From Fictibacillus halophilus (GTDB lineage: Bacteria; Bacillota; Bacilli; Bacillales; Fictibacillaceae): 64,000 bases of DNA. The position numbers and the translations under genes are program-made. The notes below the pieces were generated by a model. That model was not told the DNA's origin and did not search any database. It saw nothing but the letters and a program-made list of their open reading frames with translations. The stretch's first letter is position 1, and every line of letters starts with the position of its first letter. This document shows, piece after piece, positions 1 to 8,898 of this stretch. The stretch is taken from positions 1,364,001-1,428,000 of the forward strand of contig NZ_JAEACF010000001.1 of the NCBI RefSeq assembly GCF_016401385.1. Reading direction: 5' to 3'.

Positions 1-94
1 AGAATTTAAGGATGGAAAAGAATTTGAAACCTTCTTAAAAGATCAAGAAAAACAAGTAGAAGACTTATTGAAATCATTAGGAATGAATAAATAG
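1..94 (+). CDS. C-terminal end of a tricarboxylate transporter substrate-binding protein (partial)
   Basis: An open frame enters from the left edge (first full codon at 2) and ends at TAG 92-94, giving 30 residues that finish in a lysine/glutamate-rich helix ending LLKSLGMNK. Extracytoplasmic binding proteins of the TctC/Bug family usually end in such a helix, and the next two genes are tctB and tctA, so a TctC role (capturing a tricarboxylate or similar organic acid outside the membrane) is inferred mainly from context. The rest of the gene lies outside the window. A hairpin follows directly and separates it from tctB. Confidence 0.6.
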   Translation, partial: EFKDGKEFETFLKDQEKQVEDLLKSLGMNK

Positions 95-101
95 ATCTGA
101 C

Positions 102-131
102 ATGGAGAAGTATTTCTACTTCTCCATTTTT
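102..131 (+). terminator. Intergenic terminator/attenuator between tctC and tctB
   Basis: TGGAGAAGTA (103-112) pairs perfectly with TACTTCTCCA (117-126) around a 4-nt loop, followed by TTTTTC. It lies between the binding-protein gene and tctB with little room for a new promoter, so it probably lets only part of the transcription continue into the membrane-subunit genes, or stabilises the tctC 3' end. Confidence 0.75.
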
Positions 132-151
132 CAAATAAGGAGGGAAGTACT

Positions 152-613
152 TTGCAAACTGGTAAATTTGATCGTTATGCAAGCATCTTATTTGCTTTAC
201 TAGGAGCAGCTTTCTTAATCGAAAGCCGGAACATTTCAAAAAGTGCTTATGGAAGTGAAGTCGGACCAAACGTTTTTCCATTTCTCTTAGGACTTATTCT
301 TATACTACTTAGCGTTAAACTCTTTCTTGAATCATTCAAAAACATGCAGAAAGAAAAGACGGACAAGAATAACTTACAGATTAAAAGGTTTGTCATTATC
401 CTGCTAGCTAGCCTCCTATACGCAGGTTTCATTGAGATACTGGGTTATATCTTAAGTACTTTCTTATTTTTGTATGTTTCCTTTCAAGCGATGGAAAGAG
501 GAAGTTGGATAAAAAACGGAATCGTAGCTTTGGCTTTCTCATTCTTTGTTTACTATTTATTTGTTGTTGTGTTAGAAGGCTCTTTGCCTGGAATGCCAAT
601 ATGGTTTAGTTAG
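152..613 (+). CDS. tctB: Tripartite tricarboxylate transporter small membrane subunit TctB
   Basis: 153 residues with about four hydrophobic helices (roughly 10-27, 40-59, 78-115 and 120-145), the size and shape of TctB family proteins. TctB is the small integral-membrane subunit that pairs with TctA to import organic acids delivered by a TctC-type binding protein. The start is TTG at 152: AAGGAGGG (137-144) sits about 7 nt upstream and no better ATG is available. It is followed 10 nt later by tctA, with the order C-B-A typical of this system. The substrate (citrate, tartrate, terephthalate-like acid) cannot be read from the sequence. Confidence 0.85.
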   Translation: MQTGKFDRYASILFALLGAAFLIESRNISKSAYGSEVGPNVFPFLLGLILILLSVKLFLESFKNMQKEKTDKNNLQIKRFVIILLASLLYAGFIEILGYILSTFLFLYVSFQAMERGSWIKNGIVALAFSFFVYYLFVVVLEGSLPGMPIWFS

Positions 614-623
614 GAGGATTAAT

Positions 624-2150
624 ATGGGTGTTATTGATTTTTTAATGCAGGGATTTCAAACAGCTTTACAGCCACAAAACATTTTCTTTGCTTTTATCGG
701 TGTTTTAATTGGAACAGCAGTTGGCGTTTTACCGGGTATTGGACCGATGAGCGGTGTTGCACTTTTGATCCCTGTAACAGCTACCTTTACGAGTGGAATG
801 GATCCTTCTGCAGCAGCTACAAGCTCGATTATTCTTTTAGCCGGTGTGTATTATGGTGCCATGTATGGTGGATCAACTACTTCCATTCTATTAAACACAC
901 CTGGTGAATCTTCATCTGTCGTTACAACACTTGATGGTTATCAAATGGCAAGGCAAGGCAGAGCAGGAGCAGCTTTATCGATTGCAGCCATAGGTTCATT
1001 TTTTGCCGGTATTGTTTCCATCATTGGATTGGTCTTATTAGCTGAACCACTCTCAGAGATGGCATTGAAATTTGGACCTGCAGAATATTTTTCTTTAATG
1101 TTGTTAGGACTAGCTGCAGTTAGCGGTTTGGCGGGTGGATCGATCACGAAAGCGTGGATGATGACCGTAACAGGCCTCTTGATCGCCACGATTGGAATCG
1201 ATTCGGTTTCTGGAGTGGCACGATTCACTTATGACATTCCTGTACTGTTTGGCGGACTAGAATTTCTAACGGTTGCTGTTGGTTTGTTTGCATTAGGTGA
1301 GGTGTTTAAGACGGTTCTGCATAAAGAAGAAGAGGCTGAAAAAGTGGCGAAAGTTGGGAGAGTCATCCCTTCTAGAGCTGATCTTAAAGAGAGTGCCGGA
1401 CCAATTGCACGAGGGTCTTTTCTAGGATTCTTTATTGGAGTCTTACCAGGTGCAGGTGCAACACTAGCTTCTTTCTTTTCATATATTGCTGAAAAAAAGA
1501 TAAGTAAAAATCCTGAAAAGTTTGGAAAAGGAGCGATTGCGGGAGTTGCAGCTCCAGAGTCAGCAAATAACGCAGCTTCAGGTGGAGCGATGATTCCTTT
1601 ATTAACACTCGGAATTCCAGGTTCAGGAACAACTGCGATTCTAATGGGAGCTCTGATCATGTATAACGTTCAGCCAGGTCCTTTATTGTTTAGTGATCAT
1701 CCCGACGTAGCATGGGGACTAATAGCTTCAATGTTTATAGGAAACTTGATGCTACTCATCCTTAACATGCCTCTTGTTAAGATTTTTGCAAAAATCATTG
1801 AAACACCTGCTAAATACTTGCTGCCCATCATTATTGCTATTTCTGTCTTTGGTGTTTACGCGGTACAAGTAACGACGTTTGATCTGTTTTTATTGATTGG
1901 CTTTGGACTTGCAGGATACCTATTAGCACAAAATGACTATCCTATAGCTCCTCTAGTACTCGGCTTAGTATTAGGGCCAATGATTGAAAACAACATGAGA
2001 CGCGCATTAACAACATCAAATGGTGATTTTACAGTATTTATTCAACAACCCATTTCAGCATTCTTCCTGATTTGTGCCGTTCTATGGATTCTAATACCTT
2101 TTGTTCTTCGGTTAAAAGGAAAAAATGTTGTTGTTAACGTTGAAGGATAA
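624..2150 (+). CDS. tctA: Tripartite tricarboxylate transporter large permease TctA
   Basis: 508 residues, the usual TctA length, and strongly hydrophobic with about 11-12 membrane segments. Two glycine/proline-rich family signatures are visible: GVLPGIGPMSG near residue 34 and GVLPGAGATLAS near residue 272, which line the transport path in the two repeat halves. TctA is the sodium- or proton-coupled permease of the tripartite tricarboxylate system. The start ATG has TAGGAGGA about 6 nt upstream. The gene is immediately downstream of tctB and followed by a hairpin, then a two-component system that probably controls it. Confidence 0.93.
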   Translation: MGVIDFLMQGFQTALQPQNIFFAFIGVLIGTAVGVLPGIGPMSGVALLIPVTATFTSGMDPSAAATSSIILLAGVYYGAMYGGSTTSILLNTPGESSSVVTTLDGYQMARQGRAGAALSIAAIGSFFAGIVSIIGLVLLAEPLSEMALKFGPAEYFSLMLLGLAAVSGLAGGSITKAWMMTVTGLLIATIGIDSVSGVARFTYDIPVLFGGLEFLTVAVGLFALGEVFKTVLHKEEEAEKVAKVGRVIPSRADLKESAGPIARGSFLGFFIGVLPGAGATLASFFSYIAEKKISKNPEKFGKGAIAGVAAPESANNAASGGAMIPLLTLGIPGSGTTAILMGALIMYNVQPGPLLFSDHPDVAWGLIASMFIGNLMLLILNMPLVKIFAKIIETPAKYLLPIIIAISVFGVYAVQVTTFDLFLLIGFGLAGYLLAQNDYPIAPLVLGLVLGPMIENNMRRALTTSNGDFTVFIQQPISAFFLICAVLWILIPFVLRLKGKNVVVNVEG

Positions 2151-2166
2151 AAGATGATAAGTAGAG

Positions 2167-2203
2167 AAGACTTTCTATTCTGAGAAGGTCTTTTCTATTT
2201 TTA
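2167..2203 (+). terminator. Terminator downstream of tctA
   Basis: AAGACTTTC (2167-2175) pairs with GAAGGTCTT (2184-2192) with one G-U, followed by a T-rich run. It separates the transporter genes from the sensor kinase, whose ribosome site begins only about 10 nt later, so it may act as a partial terminator. Confidence 0.6.
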
Positions 2204-2215
2204 CGGAGGGAAACT

Positions 2216-3787
2216 ATGAAACTGCAAACAAAATTAATTCTCATCAGCTGTTCCCTAATCTTTTTAGTGATCACCATTTTAGCAGTTATCTTTCAAAATA
2301 TGTTTGAAGACACGATGAAGAGTCAAATTGGGGAGAGAGCGTTAAGTGTTTCTTATGCCGTAAGTAACAATCCACTTGTTGTTGAGGCGTTTAAAAGTGA
2401 TGATCCCTCTAAATCGATCCAGCCTTACGCAGAGAAGATCAGAAAGAAAACAGGAGCTCATTACATCGTAGTGGGAAACAGAGAAGGTGTTCGTTATTCA
2501 CACCCCATTAAAGAACGAATTGGAAAGAAGATGGTAGGTGGAGACAACCAAAAAGCTTTATCTGGTGAACCGAGTATAACTGAAGCAACAGGCTCTCTAG
2601 GTCCAGCAGTACGAGGAAAATCCCCTGTTAAAAGTAATGACGGCGAAATCATTGGCTTAGTGTCAGTAGGTTTTCTGACCGATCAAATCAAAGAGGATAT
2701 CTGGCCTTATAAACTAAAAATTATTATCATAGGCATCTTGACACTGTTGTTAGGAATATTGGGCTCAGTATTAATCGCTAAAGGTGTGAAAAGAGCGACA
2801 CATGGATTGGAACCTAAAGAGATCGGACTGTTATACAAAGAAAAAAGCGCGATCTTAGAAGCGATAAGAGAAGGGGTTATCGCTGTTAATCGAGAAGGTG
2901 AAATAACACTTGCCAATCACACGGCACTTCAGATGCTCCAAACAGGAAGTGAGAAGCTAATAGGAAAGAATGTGTTAAAAGCAATTCCGAACACAAGATT
3001 ACTTGACGTCATCGCCTCTGGCCAAAACGAATTTGACGAACAAATGAAATTAGGAAATACGAAGGTTATAGCGAATCGTATTCCAATAGTGGATAATCAT
3101 AATCAAGTAATTGGGGCGGTTGCGACATTTAGAAACAGAGATGAGCTTTATCGATTAAATGAGGAGCTCGCGCAAGTAAAAAGCTATAGTGAAGGTTTAA
3201 GAGCTCAAACTCATGAGTTTTCAAATAAACTGTATTTAATATCAGGTCTCATTCAGTTAGGTTCTTATCAAGAGGCACAAGATATTATAACGAAAGAATC
3301 AAATGTTCATCAGCACTTTACACAATTTATCATGGATCATATTTCTGATCCTTATATAGGTGGTTTGTTAATCGGCAAGTTTAATCGTTCAAATGAGCTG
3401 AGAGTTGCATTTACCATTGATTCTGCCAGTCAATTAAAAGATATTCCTGACTCAATTGACAGACAGTTACTTGTTACGATTATTGGAAATCTAGTAGACA
3501 ATGCAATGGATGCTGTAATGGAGTCGAGAACTCATGACCCAATGGTAAAAATCAGTCTTTCTGATTTTGGAGAACAGCTTATTATTGAAGTTGAAGATAA
3601 TGGAGAAGGAATTCCTAAAAATATCGCTAATATGTTATATGAAAAGGGATTCTCTACAAAAGGTCAAGACCGTGGATACGGTTTATTTCTGATCAAACAA
3701 GCTGTAGAAGTATTAGACGGGCATATCTTTTATGAGAGAACAAAAGCTGATACAACGCTTTTCACTGTTATCATCCCAAAAGAATAG
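2216..3787 (+). CDS. CitA/DcuS-type sensor histidine kinase
   Basis: 523 residues. A membrane helix (about 7-27) is followed by an extracytoplasmic sensor region (28-165) containing the RYSHP motif common in CitA/DcuS/DctS PAS-like sensors. A second helix (168-190) and a cytoplasmic PAS domain (about 205-320) come next. The phospho-acceptor helix has H333 in QTHEFSNKL, the variant used by the citrate/dicarboxylate kinase family, then an N box (NLVDNAMDAV) and GEGI and GYGLFL ATP-site motifs. The kinase probably senses an organic acid outside the cell and phosphorylates the response regulator 12 nt downstream. Ligand unknown. Confidence 0.9.
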   Translation: MKLQTKLILISCSLIFLVITILAVIFQNMFEDTMKSQIGERALSVSYAVSNNPLVVEAFKSDDPSKSIQPYAEKIRKKTGAHYIVVGNREGVRYSHPIKERIGKKMVGGDNQKALSGEPSITEATGSLGPAVRGKSPVKSNDGEIIGLVSVGFLTDQIKEDIWPYKLKIIIIGILTLLLGILGSVLIAKGVKRATHGLEPKEIGLLYKEKSAILEAIREGVIAVNREGEITLANHTALQMLQTGSEKLIGKNVLKAIPNTRLLDVIASGQNEFDEQMKLGNTKVIANRIPIVDNHNQVIGAVATFRNRDELYRLNEELAQVKSYSEGLRAQTHEFSNKLYLISGLIQLGSYQEAQDIITKESNVHQHFTQFIMDHISDPYIGGLLIGKFNRSNELRVAFTIDSASQLKDIPDSIDRQLLVTIIGNLVDNAMDAVMESRTHDPMVKISLSDFGEQLIIEVEDNGEGIPKNIANMLYEKGFSTKGQDRGYGLFLIKQAVEVLDGHIFYERTKADTTLFTVIIPKE

Positions 3788-3799
3788 AGGAAAGACATC

Positions 3800-4489
3800 A
3801 TGAGTACATGGGAAGTTTTTATCGTAGAAGACGACATTCGCATTGCCGAGATCAACAGAAAATTTGTTGAAAAAGTAGAAGGCTTTTCGGTATGTGGGAT
3901 CGCATTGAACGAAGAAGAGGCAAAAGAACAGATTTCAATATTAAAACCTGACTTAGTCATATTAGATATATATTTTCCAGACATGAATGGCCTTGATCTA
4001 CTTAGGTGGATTCGAAGTGAGTTTAGAGGAATCGAGGTTGTCATGGTAACAGCTGCAACTGAAGTAAAAACATTGAAGCACGCTCTGGAGGACGGTATCT
4101 TTGATTATATTGTCAAACCTGTAATCTTTCAGCGTTTTAAAGATACTTTATTACAATTTAAAGAGCATAAATTATTAATGACTCAACTGTCAGCTGACAA
4201 AGAAATCAATCAAAACATGATCGATTCTTTATTAAAACGCGAAAAAGTCGAGGTTGAACCATCCTTTCTACCAAAAGGTATAGATCCTATTACTTTAGAT
4301 AAAATATTGACCATTTTGATGAAACACAAAAAGGGCTTTACTGCAGAAGACCTCGGACATCGTACGGGAGTTAGTCGAACGACGGCAAGACGATACTTAG
4401 AATATCTTGTTTCAGAACAAAAAGCAAAAGCGGACATCACCTATGGAGGAGTAGGCAGACCAGAAAGAATCTACAAATATGGACTCTAG
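3800..4489 (+). CDS. CitB/DcuR-type response regulator
   Basis: 229 residues. Receiver domain 1-120 with acidic pocket E10-D11-D12 and phospho-acceptor D56 (VILDIYFPD). The C-terminal part (about 165-229) carries a helix-turn-helix, GVSRTTARRYLEYL, as in CitT/DpiA/DcuR regulators. It would activate target promoters, most likely the adjacent tct genes, when phosphorylated by the upstream kinase. It follows the kinase by 12 nt with an AGAGGAAAGA ribosome site and ends before a clear terminator, closing the transporter/regulator cluster. Confidence 0.92.
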   Translation: MSTWEVFIVEDDIRIAEINRKFVEKVEGFSVCGIALNEEEAKEQISILKPDLVILDIYFPDMNGLDLLRWIRSEFRGIEVVMVTAATEVKTLKHALEDGIFDYIVKPVIFQRFKDTLLQFKEHKLLMTQLSADKEINQNMIDSLLKREKVEVEPSFLPKGIDPITLDKILTILMKHKKGFTAEDLGHRTGVSRTTARRYLEYLVSEQKAKADITYGGVGRPERIYKYGL

Positions 4490-4492
4490 TTC

Positions 4493-4521
4493 AAAGCAAC
4501 CACATGATGGGTTGCTTTTGT
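4493..4521 (+). terminator. Terminator after response regulator
   Basis: AAAGCAACC / GGGTTGCTTT stem followed by a T-rich run; ends the tct/two-component cluster. Confidence 0.8.
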
Positions 4522-4603
4522 TTCGACTCTTATACTACTAAAAATTAGTTCAGTTGATGTATAATGTTCTACATAGATTTAAAGTTGAAAGAGAGTGAAC
4601 AAT

Positions 4604-5320
4604 ATGGGACGTAAGTGGAATAATATTAAAGAGAAAAAAGCATCAAAAGACGCAAATACGAGCCGAATTTATGCAAAATTCGGTCGTGAAATCTATGTAG
4701 CCGCAAAACAAGGTGAGCCCGATCCAGAATCCAATCAGTCGTTAAAAGTTGTTCTAGAACGAGCAAAAACATATAGTGTACCTAAAAACATCATCGACCG
4801 AGCAATCGAAAAAGCCAAAGGCGGTTCTGACGAGAACTATGACGAGCTTCGTTATGAAGGCTTTGGTCCGAACGGTTCGATGATTATTGTGGATACCTTG
4901 ACGAATAATGTAAATCGTACAGTAGCGGAAGTTCGTTCTGCTTTTAATAAAAATAATGGAAACATGGGTGTATCTGGTGCAGTCTCATACATGTTCGATG
5001 CAACAGCTGTAATTGGTCTAGAAGGAAAATCAGCTGATGATGTATTGGAGCTGTTGATGGAAGCGGATCTAGATGTTCGAGATGTGATCGAAGAGGATGA
5101 ATCTGTAATTGTTTACGCTGAACCTGATCAGTTTCATGCTGTGCAAGAAGCGTTTAAGAACGCAGGGATTACAGAGTTTTCAGTAGCAGAACTGACGATG
5201 CTTGCACAAAACGATGTAGAACTCTCTGAAGAATCACAGGTTCAGTTCGAGAAATTGATCGATGCCTTAGAAGATCTAGAAGACGTGCAGCAAGTGTATC
5301 ATAATGTTGATTTGAACTAA
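4604..5320 (+). CDS. yeeI: YebC/PmpR (TACO1) family protein, YeeI-like
   Basis: 238 residues starting [13 protein letters not shown], the characteristic opening of the Bacillus YeeI branch of the YebC/PmpR family. Family signatures include RYEGFGPNG near residue 86 and [15 protein letters not shown] near residue 123. Members act as DNA-binding regulators or in translation of difficult peptide motifs; the function of this branch is not settled. A GTG three codons earlier (4595) is in frame, but the ATG at 4604 fits the family and has GAGAGTG at a good distance. It stands alone between two terminators. Confidence 0.9.
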   Translation: MGRKWNNIKEKKASKDANTSRIYAKFGREIYVAAKQGEPDPESNQSLKVVLERAKTYSVPKNIIDRAIEKAKGGSDENYDELRYEGFGPNGSMIIVDTLTNNVNRTVAEVRSAFNKNNGNMGVSGAVSYMFDATAVIGLEGKSADDVLELLMEADLDVRDVIEEDESVIVYAEPDQFHAVQEAFKNAGITEFSVAELTMLAQNDVELSEESQVQFEKLIDALEDLEDVQQVYHNVDLN

Positions 5321-5334
5321 TTCTTTATATGATG

Positions 5335-5366
5335 AGCAGGTTCCATTTAGTGAGCCTGCTTTTTTC
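5335..5366 (+). terminator. Terminator after yeeI
   Basis: AGCAGGTTC / GAGCCTGCT stem (one mismatch) followed by TTTTTTC. Confidence 0.8.
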
Positions 5367-5381
5367 TATGCATGTGTTAGG

Positions 5382-5418
5382 CAAAAAGAAAAAGCAACCG
5401 ATTAATTCGATTGCTTTC
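5382..5418 (-). terminator. Terminator of bdbDC
   Basis: Read on the minus strand, AAGCAATCG / CGGTTGCTT forms a stem followed by TTTTCTTTTT. The 5' arm overlaps the last codons of bdbC. Confidence 0.7.
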
Positions 5419-5809
5419 TCATCCATAACATACTAATTGTAATGATCGTAAATCCAACGAACGCAAGTAGCGGGATCGTGATGAATCCCAACCAATTAAT
5501 ATACTGGCCAGAACATGGAACACCTGATGTACACACCTCAAATGCTTTTAATGCAGGTATTTTTTGAAGAGCATAATGATAGCCAGAAACGATGATGCCC
5601 AGTATGGATAGAGGAAGGACATAACGTGTGACTTTATAATCCTGCTTATAAAAGGCAACACCTAGCAGAATGACTAACGGATACATCAAGATTCGTTGAT
5701 ACCAGCAAAAATTACATGGCACAAACTTCATGACTTCACTAAAAAACAGACTTCCTACCATGGAAACGATCGATGCGATCCAAGCGATCAACAAAGGTTT
5801 ATTACCCAC
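5402..5809 (-). CDS. bdbC: Disulfide-bond formation protein BdbC (DsbB family)
   Basis: 135 residues with four membrane helices. The two redox cysteine pairs expected of the DsbB/BdbC quinone reductase are present: C32-N-F-C35 in a CNFCWYQR motif and C93/C99 (CTSGVPC) in the second outer loop. It passes electrons from its DsbA-like partner to membrane quinones, keeping the partner oxidised. It follows bdbD with a 2-nt gap, so the pair is one transcription unit. BdbC/BdbD pairs support disulfide formation in secreted and competence proteins. Confidence 0.94.
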   Translation of the reverse strand: MGNKPLLIAWIASIVSMVGSLFFSEVMKFVPCNFCWYQRILMYPLVILLGVAFYKQDYKVTRYVLPLSILGIIVSGYHYALQKIPALKAFEVCTSGVPCSGQYINWLGFITIPLLAFVGFTIITISMLWMRKQSN

Positions 5810-5811
5810 CT

Positions 5812-6531
5812 TTATTTACTCTCCTTCGCAGCATCATCAACCATTTCCACTAAATCTTGAATAGAAGTACCTTCAAATTTTTTACCATTAACAAACAATG
5901 TAGGTGTACTAGTTACACCAAGTTCGCTTACAAGTGCTTCGTCTGTTTTTAATGCTTTTTCGTTTTCTTTGTTTTCCCAAGTTTCGGTCACTTTCTTAAC
6001 ATCTTCTTCTGAAGTAACCTCGCCAAGAGTTTCTGTTAAGAACTTCTCGGTAAAGATGTCCTGTCGTTCTAGACTCTGATCGTCAGGCTGCTTTTCATAT
6101 AGTGTCTTATGAAACTTCCAAAACGTTTCATTTCCTAATTCTTTATAAACGGTTTCTCCAAATATAGCAGATCGTTCTGAATCTACATTAATAAATGGAT
6201 AGTTTAAGAAGTAGAATTTCACTTTACCTGTTTGAATAAGTTCTTTGTCAATAAGCGGGAAGGTTGACTCGTTAAAGTTCTTACATGCAGGACACTTGTA
6301 ATCTCCAAATTCAATAATGTTAACAGTTGCATCTTTCTCACCTAAGTAAGGCTGGTTTTCATAGGAAATATCAGCTGTGGACGTATCATTATTATCAAGT
6401 GCACCGCTAAATAGAAAAATGATCAGTCCTAGAGTCAAAATTCCAATCGTCCAAAAAAGCCAGACAGGAGACGAGTTTTTCTTTGTTTTTGAGCTGTTTA
6501 CATATGCCTTATTCTTTTTTTGTTTACCCAT
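5812..6531 (-). CDS. bdbD: Thiol-disulfide oxidoreductase BdbD (DsbA-like), membrane anchored
   Basis: 239 residues. A lysine-rich N terminus is followed by one membrane helix (about 22-43), then a thioredoxin/DsbA-fold domain with active site C80-P-A-C83 in FGDYKCPACKNF and the cis-proline loop SELGVTSTPTLFV near residue 205. This is the extracytoplasmic oxidase that forms disulfides and is re-oxidised by BdbC, encoded 2 nt downstream. The ATG has GAGGTGAA upstream. Confidence 0.93.
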   Translation of the reverse strand: MGKQKKNKAYVNSSKTKKNSSPVWLFWTIGILTLGLIIFLFSGALDNNDTSTADISYENQPYLGEKDATVNIIEFGDYKCPACKNFNESTFPLIDKELIQTGKVKFYFLNYPFINVDSERSAIFGETVYKELGNETFWKFHKTLYEKQPDDQSLERQDIFTEKFLTETLGEVTSEEDVKKVTETWENKENEKALKTDEALVSELGVTSTPTLFVNGKKFEGTSIQDLVEMVDDAAKESK

Positions 6532-6758
6532 TGTTCACCTCGTAGAATTTTTACTAAATAAAAAGAAGTTACTTTTATCGTAAACAAAGTTGACAGTATT
6601 TACAATGAAGAAATATCGAACATTATGTTTTTATGTCTTTTCTGATTATGGATAGCCTACCTGAAGGTAAAAATTCTAAAAAAACTTGTATGCAAAAGTA
6701 GATTTTGGCAGTATAATTTTCTAGAAATTATACTAAACTAGTTTTTTGGGGGTCAGGG

Positions 6759-8093
6759 ATGAAAAAGGTTGTAACTTTCTTATTGGCTATTACGATTAGC
6801 CTCGGCATCTTGCCATTGTCAGCGTTTGCGATAAATGCAAACGACAAAGAGTATAAAGCGTTTTTACAAGAGATCGGTTGGAACTCGAAGGATTTTGTTG
6901 CGTATTTGAACAGTAAAGAGTGGGCACTAAGAGATTTTGAATCGGTCGATGAGCTAGGCACACCATTATCAGAAAAAGGTGTTCAAGCAGTGTTAAAAGA
7001 GTTTGACATCAGTCGAGATAGACTCAATGAACTTCTTGTGGAATATGGAAATATTGAAGAAGGACAAGATGTACTCGACGGAACTTATATTATTTTTGAA
7101 GAGGAATTGTTTGAGGAAGTTGATTTTATGATTGGCACACCTATAGACGATCAAAACCTTCAAAAGTTATTAAGTGATTACGATCTAAAATCCATTGAAG
7201 AACTAGATGCTTTATTAAAAGAAAACGATGATTCACGTGACAACTATGAATATATCGAACACCTAGAATGGTCTGTTGATTATTATATCAATGGAGATGA
7301 CTGGGAAGGAACTCTTATTAATGATGAAAACCTTCAACAGTTATTAAGAGATTACAACCTAGCTTCTCTTGCTGAACTGGACGCTTTATTAAAAGAAAAT
7401 GATGATGCAAGAGAAAACTATGAATACATTGAAGATCTTGAAGGAGCCGTTGATTTCTATATAAATGGCGATGACTATATGGGTGATGATATCGAGGATC
7501 TATTTACAGAGATTGCTTTAACAGAGGAAGAAATAGAAAAGCTTTTAACTCATATGGAAACTCTTAATTGGGAAGATCCAGCCTTTCTTGATCAAATGAT
7601 GGTTCTTGCAGAAAGAATGATGGCGTTTGAAGATTTTGAAACATCTGATGAACTTTCTTCTGAACAAGTTGCCGAACTACTTTCTATCTTTTCTGAAATG
7701 AAGCAGCTATTACAACTTGAAACAAAATACTATTTAGTTGTTGATGGACAAAAACAAGCTGTGTCAATGGATTCATTGATGAAGATGGAAACTACAAATG
7801 GAAATGATCTTATCATGGAAATTTATAATTTAAATAGTGAATTATTGGCTGATATTCGTATCACAGCTGAAATGTTTGGCTCTGAAATAATTCAAGAAAC
7901 AGGTAAAGATATTCAAAAAGTTGAAAAAATTGTTACTGCAACACCGACTAAAGTAAGTCCACCTGTAAAAACAGTGAAAGGCGGAAAACTTCCAACAACC
8001 GCGACAAACCATTTAGAGAACTCGTTAATTGGTTTAGGTGTTTTAGCGGCAGGAATATTCCTATTTAGAAGATTTCGTGTAAAAGGAATCTAA
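6759..8093 (+). CDS. Processed acidic surface protein with LPTTA sorting signal
   Basis: 444 residues, very acidic. A signal peptide (1-24) ends around ALPLSAFA-like residues. The mature part contains two clear repeats of about 60 residues (about 128-183 and 188-243; each has a LL-DY-L helix, ELDALLKENDD, YEYIE and YINGDD) and a weaker third copy before them. The end has the cell-wall sorting pattern: LPTTA at 411-415, a hydrophobic segment, then a basic tail. It matches the architecture of the acidic LPXTA proteins of Bacillaceae. Its stop overlaps the start of the sortase gene by one base, so the sortase very probably anchors this protein. Biological role unknown. Confidence 0.85.
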   Translation: MKKVVTFLLAITISLGILPLSAFAINANDKEYKAFLQEIGWNSKDFVAYLNSKEWALRDFESVDELGTPLSEKGVQAVLKEFDISRDRLNELLVEYGNIEEGQDVLDGTYIIFEEELFEEVDFMIGTPIDDQNLQKLLSDYDLKSIEELDALLKENDDSRDNYEYIEHLEWSVDYYINGDDWEGTLINDENLQQLLRDYNLASLAELDALLKENDDARENYEYIEDLEGAVDFYINGDDYMGDDIEDLFTEIALTEEEIEKLLTHMETLNWEDPAFLDQMMVLAERMMAFEDFETSDELSSEQVAELLSIFSEMKQLLQLETKYYLVVDGQKQAVSMDSLMKMETTNGNDLIMEIYNLNSELLADIRITAEMFGSEIIQETGKDIQKVEKIVTATPTKVSPPVKTVKGGKLPTTATNHLENSLIGLGVLAAGIFLFRRFRVKGI

Positions 8094-8716
8094 TGAAAAC
8101 GAGAAGTAGCATTCGAACGACACTTCTTATTTTTTCATTTGTTTTAATCTTGGTTGGTCTTTGGTTTAGTACTACAAATGCTTATACCTTTTTAAAAGGG
8201 TACATGCTCTTTCAAACAGGTCAGACCCAGAAAGTAAAGAGTTCGGAAATGCTCTCCAAACCACACATAAAGAGTTCTGATCAAGATATTCTCTATTCGA
8301 TACGACCAGGTAAAGGTGAGAATATTGGTAACCTACTCATACCGAAGTTAAATGCTACACTACCTATTTTTCATGGAACAGATGAAGAAGAATTAGAAAG
8401 AGGTGTGGGTCATTACGAGAAAAGTGTCTTACCAGGAGAACATGATAATTCTGTTCTTTCTGGACACCGAGATACTGTTTTTCGCAAGCTTGGTGAGGTG
8501 GGAAAGGGTGATAAGTTGGTCGTAGAAACATCAGCAGGAACCTTTACTTATAAGATTCGACAGGTGCGCATCGTAGATAAAGACGACCGAACTGTCATCG
8601 TACCTAAACCGAGAGCAACATTAACTGTTTCAACGTGTTATCCCTTTGATTTTATTGGTGCATCACCTCAAAGGTATATTCTCGTCGCAGACTTGATATC
8701 ACAAAAATTAACATAA
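8093..8716 (+). CDS. srtD: Class D-like sortase
   Basis: 207 residues with an N-terminal membrane anchor (about 10-32) and a sortase domain. Catalytic residues are visible: His in LSGHRDT near 124, C182 in TVSTCYPF and Arg near 195 (QRYILV). Sortases cleave the LPXT motif and attach the protein to peptidoglycan; class D enzymes of bacilli use LPXTA-type signals, matching the LPTTA of the upstream gene. TAATG overlap means translational coupling with that substrate. A strong terminator follows, so the two genes form a self-contained substrate-enzyme unit. Confidence 0.9.
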   Translation: MKTRSSIRTTLLIFSFVLILVGLWFSTTNAYTFLKGYMLFQTGQTQKVKSSEMLSKPHIKSSDQDILYSIRPGKGENIGNLLIPKLNATLPIFHGTDEEELERGVGHYEKSVLPGEHDNSVLSGHRDTVFRKLGEVGKGDKLVVETSAGTFTYKIRQVRIVDKDDRTVIVPKPRATLTVSTCYPFDFIGASPQRYILVADLISQKLT

Positions 8717-8722
8717 TCTATT

Positions 8723-8756
8723 AAGACAACAGACACTTTTCTGTTGTCTTTTTTTT
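8723..8756 (+). terminator. Terminator after sortase gene
   Basis: AAGACAACAG / CTGTTGTCTT perfect 10-bp stem, 8-nt loop, followed by T-run. Confidence 0.9.
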
Positions 8757-8898
8757 GACCCCATTTACAACGGGCGTATATTTGTCTTGTTTAAAAGATA
8801 ATCAAAACAGGTATGAATACCAATAATGTATGTTGGTCTAAAGTCATTCCCCCTGATACATACTTAGTATAAACAACTAGAAAGCCGGTGGTGAAAAC

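Noticed and set aside
1229-1660. Long minus-strand open frame opposite tctA
   Set aside because: Composition is a mirror of the membrane-protein codons on the other strand; no ribosome site and no family resemblance.
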